From contig NZ_FNTQ01000001.1 in assembly GCF_900105755.1 (NCBI RefSeq), positions 744,001 to 808,000 of the forward strand: a stretch of DNA of 64,000 nt. Reading direction: 5' to 3'. The notes below the pieces were generated by a model. The model had not been told where the DNA came from. It saw only the letters and a program-made list of their open reading frames with translations, and did no database searches. Positions 24,106 through 33,300 of this stretch are shown in pieces (within the stretch, counting starts at the first letter, position 1; each line of letters starts with the position of its first letter). The DNA comes from Streptomyces sp. Ag109_O5-10. GTDB lineage: Bacteria; Actinomycetota; Actinomycetes; Streptomycetales; Streptomycetaceae. Both the position numbers and the translations under genes were made by a program.

Positions 24106-24474
24106 GGTCGTACCTCTCCTTCCCTCGGCCGGCCGTGCGGTGGCAGCGCCGCTCGGCACCGCACGGCGGATTCCTCGGACGATGCTCCTCGTGCGCCGTC
24201 ACCCCGGTCAGATGCCGGTCGAGCCCCAGCGACCGCCGAACGGCCCTTGCGTCAAGGGCCGTTCGGTCGCCGAGGACCAGTCAGGGACACACGGTGCGGC
24301 TGGACCGGGGCCGAACAGCACCCCCCATGAGTGGAGTCGGTGCCGAGTGGCCGTGCGACGGCGCCTGGTCGGCTCATGCGCCACCAGGGCACCGGCTGTC
24401 ACCTTCGTGAAGGTCACCACGGCGACGACAAGGAGGAGGTGCGGGCCGACGCCCAGTGGCGAGTACGGGAGGAG
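24106..24474. other. Intergenic region with upstream sites of a stress gene
   Basis: No supported gene. It contains the palindromic pair at 24233-24269 and further GGACC/GGGAC half sites near 24274-24289, between the divergent stress-protein gene and the Rv1733c-like pseudogene. Confidence 0.6.
24233..24269. promoter_or_regulatory. Inverted pair of Dos-box-like sites
   Basis: CCGCCGAACGGCCC (24233-24246) and GGGCCGTTCGGTCG (24256-24269) are centred 23 bp apart and form one large inverted repeat, CGAACGGCCCTT-N5-AAGGGCCGTTCG. They lie 135 and 158 bp from the minus-strand ATG at 24105, further than at other promoters. They could serve both directions. Confidence 0.55.
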
Positions 24475-25101
24475 GTGGCTGTGGCACCGGCGGAGCAACC
24501 CGCTGCGGCGTCACGACGACATTGTGGAGTCCTGGATCGTCCTGGCCGTGTGGGCCTCGCCGCGGGAGGTGCCGCCACCGCACTGGTGACGGCGCACGCC
24601 GCGGACGCGGTGCTCGCGCAGCAGCGAGCCGAACGGCGGTCCGTCCGAGCGGTACTCCTCGACGACGTCCCGCGCGCCACACCGGCGATCGGCACGACGA
24701 CCGATCGCCGGACGGCGGCGGTGGGCTGGACCACGTCCGACGGTTCGACGCACCCCGGCCGGACCTTGGTGGACACGGGCCTCCAGGCGGGTTCCAAGGT
24801 CACGGTCCGGCAGGACGGCCGTGGCCGTCTCACCTCGGCACCACCGGACCCCACCGAAGCCGCGATCGAATCGGGCTTCCTCGCCGCCACTGCGACGGCC
24901 GCCCTCGGCGGCCCGGTGTTCGCGGGAGGCGCGGTCGCCCGGCGACCGCTCGACCGGCGACGCAGCACGGGCACGGGAGCCGCCGCAGATGCCGAGGAAA
25001 TCGCGACACCGGGAACAGAGCAGGTGGCCGACCTCTCGGGCGCGCTTCCCGAGTCCGACCAGGTGACCTTCGCGCACGCAAGGCTGATAATGCGCTCATG
25101 A
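24475..25101 (+). pseudogene. Frameshifted Rv1733c-like membrane protein gene
   Basis: The start of the protein reads WHRRSNPLRRHDDIVESWIV in one frame from about 24482, then shifts near 24550 to a second frame with AAGGAATALVTAHAADAVLA, QQRAERRSVRAVLLDD and a late second membrane helix, ending at 25101. It aligns with the intact gene at 51773 (WRYNPLRRRSDVVEAWIALA, then AERHMVRAVVVGG). No proper start codon precedes the first frame, although GGAGGAGG is present at about 24467. One or two small indels have therefore killed it. Rv1733c of M. tuberculosis is a DosR-regulated two-helix membrane protein, which fits the island. Confidence 0.75.
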
Positions 25102-25274
25102 GCACTTCGCCGCTTGCGGTCACGGCCCCCACCCGCACCTGACGAACAGTCACCCACCCGGCGTTGAGTCGGCGTCAGCCTCACCGACACCCGCTCCGGA
25201 CCACCACGGGGCGCCCGGATCGAGACCGGTGAAGCCCGCTCCGAACTGCAAAGAAGCAGGTCAGAGACTATTCT

Positions 25275-25286
25275 GGTAACGTTACC
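25275..25286 (+). promoter_or_regulatory. Palindromic operator before dhaK
   Basis: GGTAACGTTACC is a perfect 12-bp palindrome ending 11 bases before the dhaK ATG and touching its ribosome site. The central ACGT with flanking symmetry resembles LacI-family operators. The cognate regulator is not adjacent. Confidence 0.7.
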
Positions 25287-25297
25287 TGGAGGACCGC

Positions 25298-26290
25298 ATG
25301 AGGATGTTGATCAACGTCCCGGAGACCGTGGTGGCGGACGCGCTGCGGGGCATGGCGGCGGCACATCCCGACCTCACCGTGGACGTGGAGAACCGGGTGA
25401 TCGTACGGCGGGACGCCCCCGTCGCGGGCCAGGTCGCCCTGGTCTCGGGCGGCGGTTCCGGGCACGAGCCGCTGCACGGTGGATTCGTGGGCCCCGGGAT
25501 GCTGTCGGCGGCCTGTCCGGGCGAGGTGTTCACGTCCCCCGTCCCCGACCAGATGGTCCGGGCCGCCGCGGCGGTGGACAGCGGCGCCGGTGTGCTGTTC
25601 ATCGTGAAGAACTACACCGGTGACGTGCTCAACTTCGACATGGCCGCCGAGCTCGCCGAGGACGAGGGCATCCAGGTGGCGAAGGTGCTCGTCGACGACG
25701 ACGTGGCCGTCACCGACAGTCTCTACACCGCGGGCCGGCGCGGCACCGGCGCCACCCTCTTCGTCGAGAAGATCGCCGGCGCGGCCGCCGCCGAGGGGCG
25801 GCCACTGGAGCGGGTGGAGGCCGTCGGGCGCCAGGTGAACGAGAACTCCCGCAGCTTCGGTGTCGCGCTGAGCGCCGTCACCACCCCGGCCAAGGGCAGC
25901 CCGACCTTCGATCTGCCGTCGGGCGAGCTGGAGTTGGGCATCGGCATCCACGGCGAGCCGGGCCGGGAGCGGCGGGCCATGATGACGTCCGGCGAGATCG
26001 CCGACTTCGCGGTCAACGCCGTCCTGGAGGACATGCCCCCGCACAACCCGGTCCTCGTCCTGGTCAACGGCATGGGCGCGACCCCGCTCCTGGAGCTGTA
26101 CGGGTTCAACGCCGAGGTCCAGCGGGTGCTCGCCGAGCGCGGAGTGAGCGTTGCCCGCACACTGGTCGGCAACTACGTCACCTCCCTGGACATGGCCGGT
26201 GCCTCGGTCACGCTCTGTCAGGTCGACGAGGAACTGCTGCGGCTGTGGGACGCGCCGGTGCGGACGCCGGCGCTGCGCTGGGGCATGTGA
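25298..26290 (+). CDS. dhaK: Dihydroxyacetone kinase subunit DhaK
   Basis: A 330-residue DhaK, the substrate-binding subunit of PTS-dependent dihydroxyacetone kinase. Family motifs are SGGGSGHEPLHGGFVGPGML (residues about 49-68), KNYTGDVLNFDMA, and GIGIHGEPG, whose histidine forms the hemiaminal with dihydroxyacetone. Together with DhaL and DhaM it converts dihydroxyacetone to its phosphate using PEP. Start ATG at 25298 after GGAGG, with a palindromic operator immediately upstream. It leads a dhaKLM operon. Confidence 0.96.
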   Translation: MRMLINVPETVVADALRGMAAAHPDLTVDVENRVIVRRDAPVAGQVALVSGGGSGHEPLHGGFVGPGMLSAACPGEVFTSPVPDQMVRAAAAVDSGAGVLFIVKNYTGDVLNFDMAAELAEDEGIQVAKVLVDDDVAVTDSLYTAGRRGTGATLFVEKIAGAAAAEGRPLERVEAVGRQVNENSRSFGVALSAVTTPAKGSPTFDLPSGELELGIGIHGEPGRERRAMMTSGEIADFAVNAVLEDMPPHNPVLVLVNGMGATPLLELYGFNAEVQRVLAERGVSVARTLVGNYVTSLDMAGASVTLCQVDEELLRLWDAPVRTPALRWGM

Positions 26291-26349
26291 GGAAGGGACG
26301 ACACCGACCGGCACCGACCCGCGCCCGTACCGCTACGCAAGGAGATCCA

Positions 26350-26949
26350 GTGCTCGACGCCGATTTCTTCCGCCGCTGGATGGCGGCGACCGCCGCCTCC
26401 GTCGACCGCGAGGCGGAGCGGCTCACCGCCCTCGACTCGCCCATCGGGGACGCCGACCACGGCAGCAACCTGCAGCGCGGGTTCAAGGCGGTGACCGCCG
26501 CGCTGGAGAAGGAGGCGCCCGCCACCCCGGGTGCCGTGCTGACGCTCGCCGGACGGCAGCTGATCTCCACGGTGGGCGGCGCCTCCGGGCCGCTGTACGG
26601 CACGCTGCTGCGCAGTACCGGCAAGACGCTCGGCGACGCGGCCGAGGTCAGTGAGGCCCAGCTGGCCGAGGCGTTGCGGGCCGGGGTGGACAAGGTCATG
26701 GCGCTCGGCGGGGCCGCGCCCGGGGACAAGACGATGATCGACGCCCTGGTGCCGGCGGTCGACGCGCTCGGCGACGGCTTCGGCGCGGCGCGGGCCGCCG
26801 CCGAGCAGGGCGCCGAGGCGACGATCCCGTTGCAGGCCCGCAAGGGCCGGGCGAGCTATCTCGGCGAGCGCAGCATCGGCCACCAGGACCCGGGGGCCAC
26901 CTCGTCGGCACTGCTCGTCGCGGGACTCGCGGAGGCAGCCGATGAGTGA
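26350..26949 (+). CDS. dhaL: Dihydroxyacetone kinase subunit DhaL
   Basis: A 199-residue ADP-binding subunit. The metal and nucleotide site motifs are LDSPIGDADHGSN (residues about 28-40, with the aspartates that bind Mg-ADP), GGASGPLYGT (about 76-85), GDKTMIDAL and the C-terminal GHQDPGATSSALLV. It carries ADP as a bound cofactor rephosphorylated by DhaM. GTG start at 26350 behind AAGGAGA, 59 bp after dhaK. The last 8 bases overlap dhaM. Confidence 0.95.
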   Translation: MLDADFFRRWMAATAASVDREAERLTALDSPIGDADHGSNLQRGFKAVTAALEKEAPATPGAVLTLAGRQLISTVGGASGPLYGTLLRSTGKTLGDAAEVSEAQLAEALRAGVDKVMALGGAAPGDKTMIDALVPAVDALGDGFGAARAAAEQGAEATIPLQARKGRASYLGERSIGHQDPGATSSALLVAGLAEAADE

Positions 26950-27352
26950 CGGCGAGCTGGTCGGGATCGTACTGGTGTCGCACAGCGCGGAGGTCGCGGC
27001 GTCGGTCGCGGAGCTGGCCAAGGGGCTGGCGGGCGGTGCCACGGCGGTGCCGGTCGCCCCGGCCGGCGGTACCGAGGGGGGCGGGCTCGGCACCAGCGCC
27101 GAGCTGATCGCCGCCGCTGCCGCGTCCGTGGACCGGGGGGCGGGGGTCGCCGTCCTCACCGACCTGGGCAGCGCGGTGCTCACCGTGAAGGCGCTGCTGG
27201 CCGAGGGCGACGAACTCCCGGACGGCACCCGCCTGGTGGACGCCCCGTTCGTCGAGGGCGCGGTCGCCGCGGTCGTCACGGCCAGCACCGGGGCCGGCCT
27301 CGACGCCGTGGAGGCGGCGGCAGCCGAGGCGTACACCTACCGGAAGGTCTGA
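26942..27352 (+). CDS. dhaM: PTS-dependent dihydroxyacetone kinase phosphotransferase DhaM
   Basis: A 136-residue protein with one EIIA-mannose-type domain only: GIVLVSHSAEVA, whose histidine at residue 14 accepts phosphate from HPr, then GGTEGGGLGTSAELI and VLTDLGSAVLTVK. It lacks the extra HPr and EI domains of E. coli DhaM, so it depends on the general PTS proteins. The ATG overlaps the end of dhaL (ATGAGTGA), indicating translational coupling. Confidence 0.94.
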   Translation: MSDGELVGIVLVSHSAEVAASVAELAKGLAGGATAVPVAPAGGTEGGGLGTSAELIAAAAASVDRGAGVAVLTDLGSAVLTVKALLAEGDELPDGTRLVDAPFVEGAVAAVVTASTGAGLDAVEAAAAEAYTYRKV

Positions 27353-27408
27353 GAACACCCTGGTCAGGGCGGGATGCCGCAGACCGCGGGGGTGACGCCG
27401 CGCCGGGT

Positions 27409-28446
27409 TCAGGAGTCGCGGGGAGACGGGCCGGGGAGGTCCTCCTGCGCTCCCGGTCGGAGCCGTCCCCGTCCGGCGAGCAGGAGAAGGAGCCCGACGG
27501 AGGGGAAGATGAGGAGCCCCGCGACGATCGCCACGCCGATGGTGACCTTCAGGGTGGCGTCCGGTGAGGCCGCCGCGTCGATCCGCAGGTGGGTGCCGAG
27601 AAGGTAGGGGTACTGGGCGACGCCCCAGCCGAGGACGACCAGGGCGACCGCCGCGGTGGCGAGCACACGCAGCCCCGTCCTGCGGTCGCGGAGCAGCAGG
27701 AGCACGGTGGCGAGGCCGCAGAGCGCCGCGAGCACGACCAGGGCCAGCGCGCGGTGGCTGAGCTGGTGGAACAGGCGAGGGGCGTCCTGCCGCAGAACGA
27801 AGATGCCCGCGACGCTGACGACCCCGGTCAGCACCGAGGCGAGCAGCGCCCGGTCGCGGAACCAGCGCTCCAGAGCCGGGGCGCCCTGCTGCCTGGCGGC
27901 GGCGTTCAGGTACACGGCGGCGAGGTAGGCGCAGACCAGGACGGCCAGCACGCCGCCGAGCGCGGACGTCGGGTTCAGCCAGCTGCCGACGGCGTCTCCG
28001 TCGCCCCCCGTGGGCACCCGTCCGGAGGCGATCGCACCGGCGATGGAGCCGAAGCAGTAGGGCGTCAGCACGGAGGACGCCGCGAACGCCGCGCCGTACA
28101 CGCGTTGCTCACGGGTGCGCAGCGTGGCCTTGCGGAAGGCGAAGCCGGCGCCGCGCAGGACGATGCCCAGGGCGGCGATCCCGAGGGGCAGGTACAGCGT
28201 CGTGGTGATGGCGGTGAACGCGGTGGGGAAGCCCGTCCACAGGAACACCAGGCAGTAGACCAGCCAGGTGTGGTTGGCCTCCCACACCGGGCCGAGCGAG
28301 GTGTCGATCAGATGCCTCGGCCGCCGGCCCCGCTCGGCTCCGCCCGCCGTCAGGTCCCAGAAGCCCGCGCCGAAGTCGGCGCCGCCCAGCAGGCTGTAGG
28401 CGATGACGCCGATGAACAGGAAGACGGCGACGAGGTCCGCGATCAC
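27409..28446 (-). CDS. cydB: Cytochrome bd ubiquinol oxidase subunit II
   Basis: A 345-residue membrane protein with about eight to nine helices. It begins IADLVAVFLFIGVIAYSLLG then GADFGAGFWDL, the conserved CydB opening, and keeps GPVWEANHTWLV and FRKATLRTREQRVYG. It is a structural partner of CydA in the high-affinity quinol oxidase used at low oxygen. The GTG start at 28446 overlaps the cydA stop as GTGA. It is convergent with dhaM, 56 bp apart. No cydC or cydD genes follow, although the assembly exporter is often nearby in actinobacteria. Confidence 0.95.
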   Translation of the reverse strand: MIADLVAVFLFIGVIAYSLLGGADFGAGFWDLTAGGAERGRRPRHLIDTSLGPVWEANHTWLVYCLVFLWTGFPTAFTAITTTLYLPLGIAALGIVLRGAGFAFRKATLRTREQRVYGAAFAASSVLTPYCFGSIAGAIASGRVPTGGDGDAVGSWLNPTSALGGVLAVLVCAYLAAVYLNAAARQQGAPALERWFRDRALLASVLTGVVSVAGIFVLRQDAPRLFHQLSHRALALVVLAALCGLATVLLLLRDRRTGLRVLATAAVALVVLGWGVAQYPYLLGTHLRIDAAASPDATLKVTIGVAIVAGLLIFPSVGLLLLLAGRGRLRPGAQEDLPGPSPRDS

Positions 28447-29867
28447 TTCCCGGCTCCCGCGGGCAGGCCGGCCGGATCGGAGCCGGGTCCGTAGGGGACG
28501 GCCACACTGTCGTCGCCCTCTGCCTCCCACCGGCGTTTCATCGACAGGAGCACGGTGACGGCGCCGGCCCCCACGGCCAGGTAGATGACGAGGACCGCCG
28601 CGAAGAGGAACCACAGGTTGCCCTGGGTGGTCGCCGCGTCCCGGGTCAGGAGGTAGCCGACGACCGTCCAGGGCTGGCGGCCGACCTCGGTGACGATCCA
28701 GCCGGTCTCCAGGCACGCCAGCGCGGCGAGGCCGCTGACCGCGCAGCAGCGCAGGAACCAGCGCTGCCGTACGAGCGGGTGCCGCCGCCACCACAGCCAG
28801 AGGAACCACACGGCCAGCGCGAGCAGGGCGAAGGACAGCCCCACCATGACGTCGAAGGCGAGGTGGACGGTGCTGACGGCCTGGTCGGAGGGGCGTACCC
28901 GGGCCGGGATCGCGTCGAGCCCGAGGATGCGGGTGGAGGGCCGGAACCCGGCGAGCAGCGATGCCATGTCGGGCACGGGGATCCCGTACCGGACGCGGCC
29001 GTCGACGAGGACGCCGCCCAGGGTCTCGGAAACGTGGGCGCCGGTGGCCGGCAGCAGTTCGACGGCCGCGAACTTGGCGGGCTCGGACTGGAAGACGTAC
29101 CGGGCGATGGTGTCCCCCACGATGATCTGGAGGGGCAGCGCCACGGCGGCGGTGACGAACGCGATGAGGAAGCCGGTGCGGTGGTAGCGGGACGTCCGGC
29201 CCCGCAGCATGCCCACCGCGTAGACGCTCGCCACCACGAAGCCCGCGACGATGTAGGCGGCCAGCAGCATGTGGAGGAACTCCCACCAGAAGGCCCCGTT
29301 GAAGAAGACCTGGGCGGGCCGTACGGCGACGATCCGGCCGCCGCGCAGCGTGAATCCGCCGGGCTGGTTCATCCAGCTGTTGGCGGCGATGACGGCGGCC
29401 GCGCCTCCGATGCTGGACAGCGCCACCGGGACCCCGGTCCAGAAGTGCGCCCACGGCGGCAGCCGGTCCCAGCCGTAGATGTAGATCGACACGAAGATCG
29501 CTTCGAGGAAGAAGAACAGCCCCTCGATCGCGAACGGGAAGCCGAAGGCCGCGCCGAACCGGCCCATCAGGCCGGGCCAGAGGATGCCCAGTTCGAAGGA
29601 GAGGACGGTGCCGGTGATGGCGCCGACGGCGAACAGCACGGCGGCGACCTTGGACCAGCGCCGCGCCAGCAGCAGGGCCTCGGCGTCCCCTCTGCGCAGG
29701 CCGCGGTGGTTGGCGACCAGCATCAGCGTGGTGAGCGCGACACCGAAGGGCACCAGGATGATGTGGAACCCGAGGGTGAAGGCCATCTGCTGGCGGGCGG
29801 GGAGGAGCTGCGGCGGATCGCCGGCCGCGGCCAGGTACCGCGCGAGCACGTCCAGCGTGTCCGTCAC
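28443..29867 (-). CDS. cydA: Cytochrome bd ubiquinol oxidase subunit I
   Basis: A 474-residue haem-binding subunit. H35 in FTLGFHIILVPFG fits the haem ligand near the N-terminus, H199 in WEFLHMLLAAY the second, and the quinol-loop motif GRQPWTV lies near residue 400. The loop between helices 6 and 7 is of the short type. It oxidises menaquinol and reduces oxygen without proton pumping, at high oxygen affinity. GTG start at 29867 after AAGGAAGG. No Dos-like box was found upstream, so it does not obviously belong to the island regulon. Confidence 0.95.
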   Translation of the reverse strand: MTDTLDVLARYLAAAGDPPQLLPARQQMAFTLGFHIILVPFGVALTTLMLVANHRGLRRGDAEALLLARRWSKVAAVLFAVGAITGTVLSFELGILWPGLMGRFGAAFGFPFAIEGLFFFLEAIFVSIYIYGWDRLPPWAHFWTGVPVALSSIGGAAAVIAANSWMNQPGGFTLRGGRIVAVRPAQVFFNGAFWWEFLHMLLAAYIVAGFVVASVYAVGMLRGRTSRYHRTGFLIAFVTAAVALPLQIIVGDTIARYVFQSEPAKFAAVELLPATGAHVSETLGGVLVDGRVRYGIPVPDMASLLAGFRPSTRILGLDAIPARVRPSDQAVSTVHLAFDVMVGLSFALLALAVWFLWLWWRRHPLVRQRWFLRCCAVSGLAALACLETGWIVTEVGRQPWTVVGYLLTRDAATTQGNLWFLFAAVLVIYLAVGAGAVTVLLSMKRRWEAEGDDSVAVPYGPGSDPAGLPAGAGK

Positions 29868-30335
29868 GGCGCGAGCCTTCCTTCGGCATGTGGAAGCCGC
29901 GACGCACCAGACATCCTACGGCCGTGCTCGTTCACGTCTGTAACTGTCATCACCTCGACCACCGCCGGGTTGCACGAAGTCCGTCGCTCCGGCTTGCTCT
30001 ACCCGTTTCGCGGGCTGCCGCTCCGTCATATCCGTGACCGCCACCCCATCGGACGACCAGCCGCGACGTCCGGGCCGGGCCGCGCACGGCCCGCCGGAGG
30101 TCCGGCCGTGTTCCTCCGCCCGATGCCAGCTTCACGTTCGCGAATGTCCCGGCCACACCCGCCACTCGCGGCGGCCCGGACCGTGCACCTCCGGGACGGC
30201 TGTCGATCCACGCCTCAGGTCTTGACAGGAAGCCCTCGGCGACACAGCCTTTGGCAACGTTGTCATTGTGCTCGACACGGCGCGTCCGGAGCCGATCCGG
30301 CCCGCTGCGCCGCTTTCTGATGGGACGTCAGAATC
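29868..30335. other. Divergent promoter region of cydAB and the GH2 gene
   Basis: No gene is supported. The cydA side contains GTTCACGTCTGTAAC at 29939-29953, an imperfect inverted repeat that only loosely resembles a Rex site. The GH2 side holds the promoter and operator listed separately. Confidence 0.55.
30222..30265 (+). promoter_or_regulatory. Promoter and LacI-type operator for the GH2 gene
   Basis: TTGACA (30222-30227) is followed after 17 bases by CAGCCT. TGGCAACGTTGTCA (30252-30265) is a 14-bp palindrome with one mismatch pair, centred on ACGT, in the position of the transcription start. This is the usual form of a LacI-family repressor site on Streptomyces glycosidase genes (family knowledge); the regulator is not adjacent. 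Confidence 0.6.
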
Positions 30336-33300
30336 ATGACCGATCAGCCGGTTCCGTCGCGCAGTCCGTCGCGGCGTTCCATAGTCGCCACGGGCTCCAC
30401 CCTGCTCGCCGGGTTCGGACTCGGCCCGGTGCTCCCGGTGCCCGCCGCGGCCGCCCCCGCCGGCGCCCCGGCCCGGCCCGCCGCGCCTCGCGAACTCGCC
30501 CTCTACCGGCCGGTCTCGGTCTCCTCGACCGCCTACGCCGCCACCCCGGGGTCCTTCGCCGTCGACAGCCTCACCGCACCCGGCGTGCGGGGCAGCGGGT
30601 GGCGCGCCGGGGACGGCGACCCGCAGTGGATCGCCGTGGACCTGCAGGCAGCATGCGAGGTCACCCGGATCCGGCTGACCTTCGAAGCCGACGCTGCCGA
30701 CCCGGTGTTCACTCCCCCCGCCACGGGGAATCCGGCCGACGGCACCACCGGCAAGGAGATCCTGTCGAGCTACGCGCTCGACTTCGTGGTCGAGACGTCC
30801 CTCGACGAGAAGTCCTGGACGAGCGTGTACCGCACGACCGCCGGCACCGGCGGCCTGGTGGACGTCCAGCTGCCCCGTCCGGTCACGGCGCGCTGGGTGC
30901 GGATGACGTGCCGCAGGCGTTCCAGTCCCCTGCCGCTCGGCCTCAACGGCTTCGAGGTGTACGGCACCCCCCGGGGGCACCGCCCCACGGCGACGGGCTG
31001 GACCGACTGGGGCACCCGGCACGACGCGGCGCCCGCGCTGACCGTGGCCGACGACGGCACCGTGCCGGTGGAGTCCGGCTGGCGGCTCACCCTGGACGAC
31101 TGGGCGGGCGGCGACGGCGCCGGTCTGTCGAGGACCGGCGTCGACACGAGCGGCTGGCTGCCCGCCGTCGTCCCCGGCACGGTGCTGGGCTCCCTCGTGG
31201 ACCAGGGCATGCTGCCCGACCCGGTGTCCGGCCTGAACAACCTGCGCATCCCCGAGGCGCTGTCCCGGCACTCCTGGTGGTACAAGCGGGACTTCGAGCT
31301 GCCGCGGGGCCTGCGCACGGGCTCCGGCCGCCGGATCTGGCTGGAGTTCGACGGCGTCAACCACAAGGCCGACATCTGGCTGAACGGCGAGCAGGTCGGC
31401 GGTCTGACCTACCCGTTCGCCCGCTCCTCGCACGACGTGACCCGGCTGCTCGCCACGGACGGCGCGAACGCGCTGGCCGTGCGGATCACCCCGATGCCCG
31501 TGCCGGGCAGCCCCGGTGACAAGGGCCCCCTCGGCGAGTCGTGGGTGGACGCGGGCGCCGGACAGATGAACCTCAACTCCCCCACCTACCTGGCCTCTTC
31601 GGGCTGGGACTGGATGCCGGCCGTCCGCGACCGCGCGGCGGGCATCTGGAACCACGTCCGGCTCAGATCCACCGGGCAGATCGTCATCGGCGACCCGCGC
31701 GTGGACACGAACCTGCCGAACCTGCCGGACGTCTCCGTCGCCGAGCTGACCGTAGTCGTCCCGGTCCGCAACGCCGACACCAAGGACCACACGGCCACGG
31801 TGACCGCGGCGTTCGGCGACGTCCGGGTCTCCAGGGCGGTCACCGTGCCGGCCGGTGGCGGCGTCGACGTCGTCTTCGCCCCGGACGCCTTCGCGCAGCT
31901 GCGGCTGCACAACCCCCGGCTGTGGTGGCCGAACGGCGTGGGCGAGCCGGACCTGTACGACCTCACGCTCACCGTGTCGGCCGACGGCACCGAGAGCGAC
32001 CGGCGCACCACCCGGTTCGGCGTCCGCCAGTTCGGCTATGAGTACCGGGTCCCGCTGCCGTTCACCGCGACCGGCGACGCGTACACCCAGACCGTGAGCT
32101 TCGACCGGCAGCAGGCCCGGCACGTCCGCATCAGCTGCCGTACCCGGGCCACTTCCTGGGGCAGCTCACTGTGGACCCTGGCCGTACGCGACAGCACCCG
32201 GCAGACCACCGATCTGGCCCTGCACGCACCCGCCGACGCCTCCAGCACGGACGGCGACGACCACGGCCCGGCCAACGTGACGGACGGCGACCCGGGCACC
32301 CGCTGGTCCTCGGCGTACGAGGACGACCAGTGGATCAGCGTCGACCTGGGCTCGGCGCAGTCCTTCGACCGGGTCGACCTCACCTGGGAGCGGGCGTACG
32401 CGAGGACCTTCGTGGTGCAGGTCTCCGCCGACGGCGCCGAGTGGACCGACGTGCGGGCGGTGGACAACTCGGCCGTGCCGCTGCCGTTCAACGACGGCAA
32501 CGCCAGCCTCCAGGTCGAGGACCTCGACCGGCAGACCGCCCGCTACGTCCGTATCGACTGCGGGCTGCGCAACACCAGTTGGGGCAACTCGCTGTGGTCG
32601 CTCGGTGTCATCGACAGCGCCGACCCCGGCACCGACCTCGCCCTGCACCGTACGGCGACGGCCTCCACGGAGGAGTCCGACCATCCCGCCGCCCACGCCA
32701 CCGACGGCGACCCGGGCACCCGCTGGTCCTCGGCGTACGAGGACAACCAGTGGATCCAGGTGGATCTGGGCTCCGCGCGGGACTTCGACCGGGTGGCGAT
32801 CGTCTGGGAGACGGCGTACCCGAAGACGTACGTCATCCGGGTGTCCGACGACGGCGAGCGGTGGACCGACGTCAAGTCCGTGTCGAACGCCCCCGATCCG
32901 CTGCGGATCACGGTCAACGGCGTGCCGGTGCTGGCCCGCGGCGGCAACTGGGGCTGGGACGAGCTGCTGCGCCGGATGCCGCCCGAGCGGATGGACGCGG
33001 CGGTGCGGATGCACCGCGACATGAACTTCACGATGATCCGCAACTGGGTCGGCAGCAGCGACCGGGAGGAGTTCTTCGCCGCCTGCGACCGGTACGGCAT
33101 CCTCGTCTGGAACGACTTCCCGAACGCCTGGGGCATGGACCCGCCGGACCACGACGCCTTCAACTCGGTCGCCCGGGACACCGTGCTGCGGTACCGCATC
33201 CACCCCTGCGTCGCCGTCTGGTGCGGGGCCAACGAGGGCAATCCGCCGGCGGCGATCGACCAGGGCATGCGCGAGGCCGTCGAGCAGCAGGTGCCGGGGC

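Noticed and set aside
29868..29990. Possible Rex site upstream of cydA
   Set aside because: GTTCACGTCTGTAAC has the wrong spacing and lacks the TTGTGA/TCACAA ends; similarity to known Rex sites is too weak to claim.
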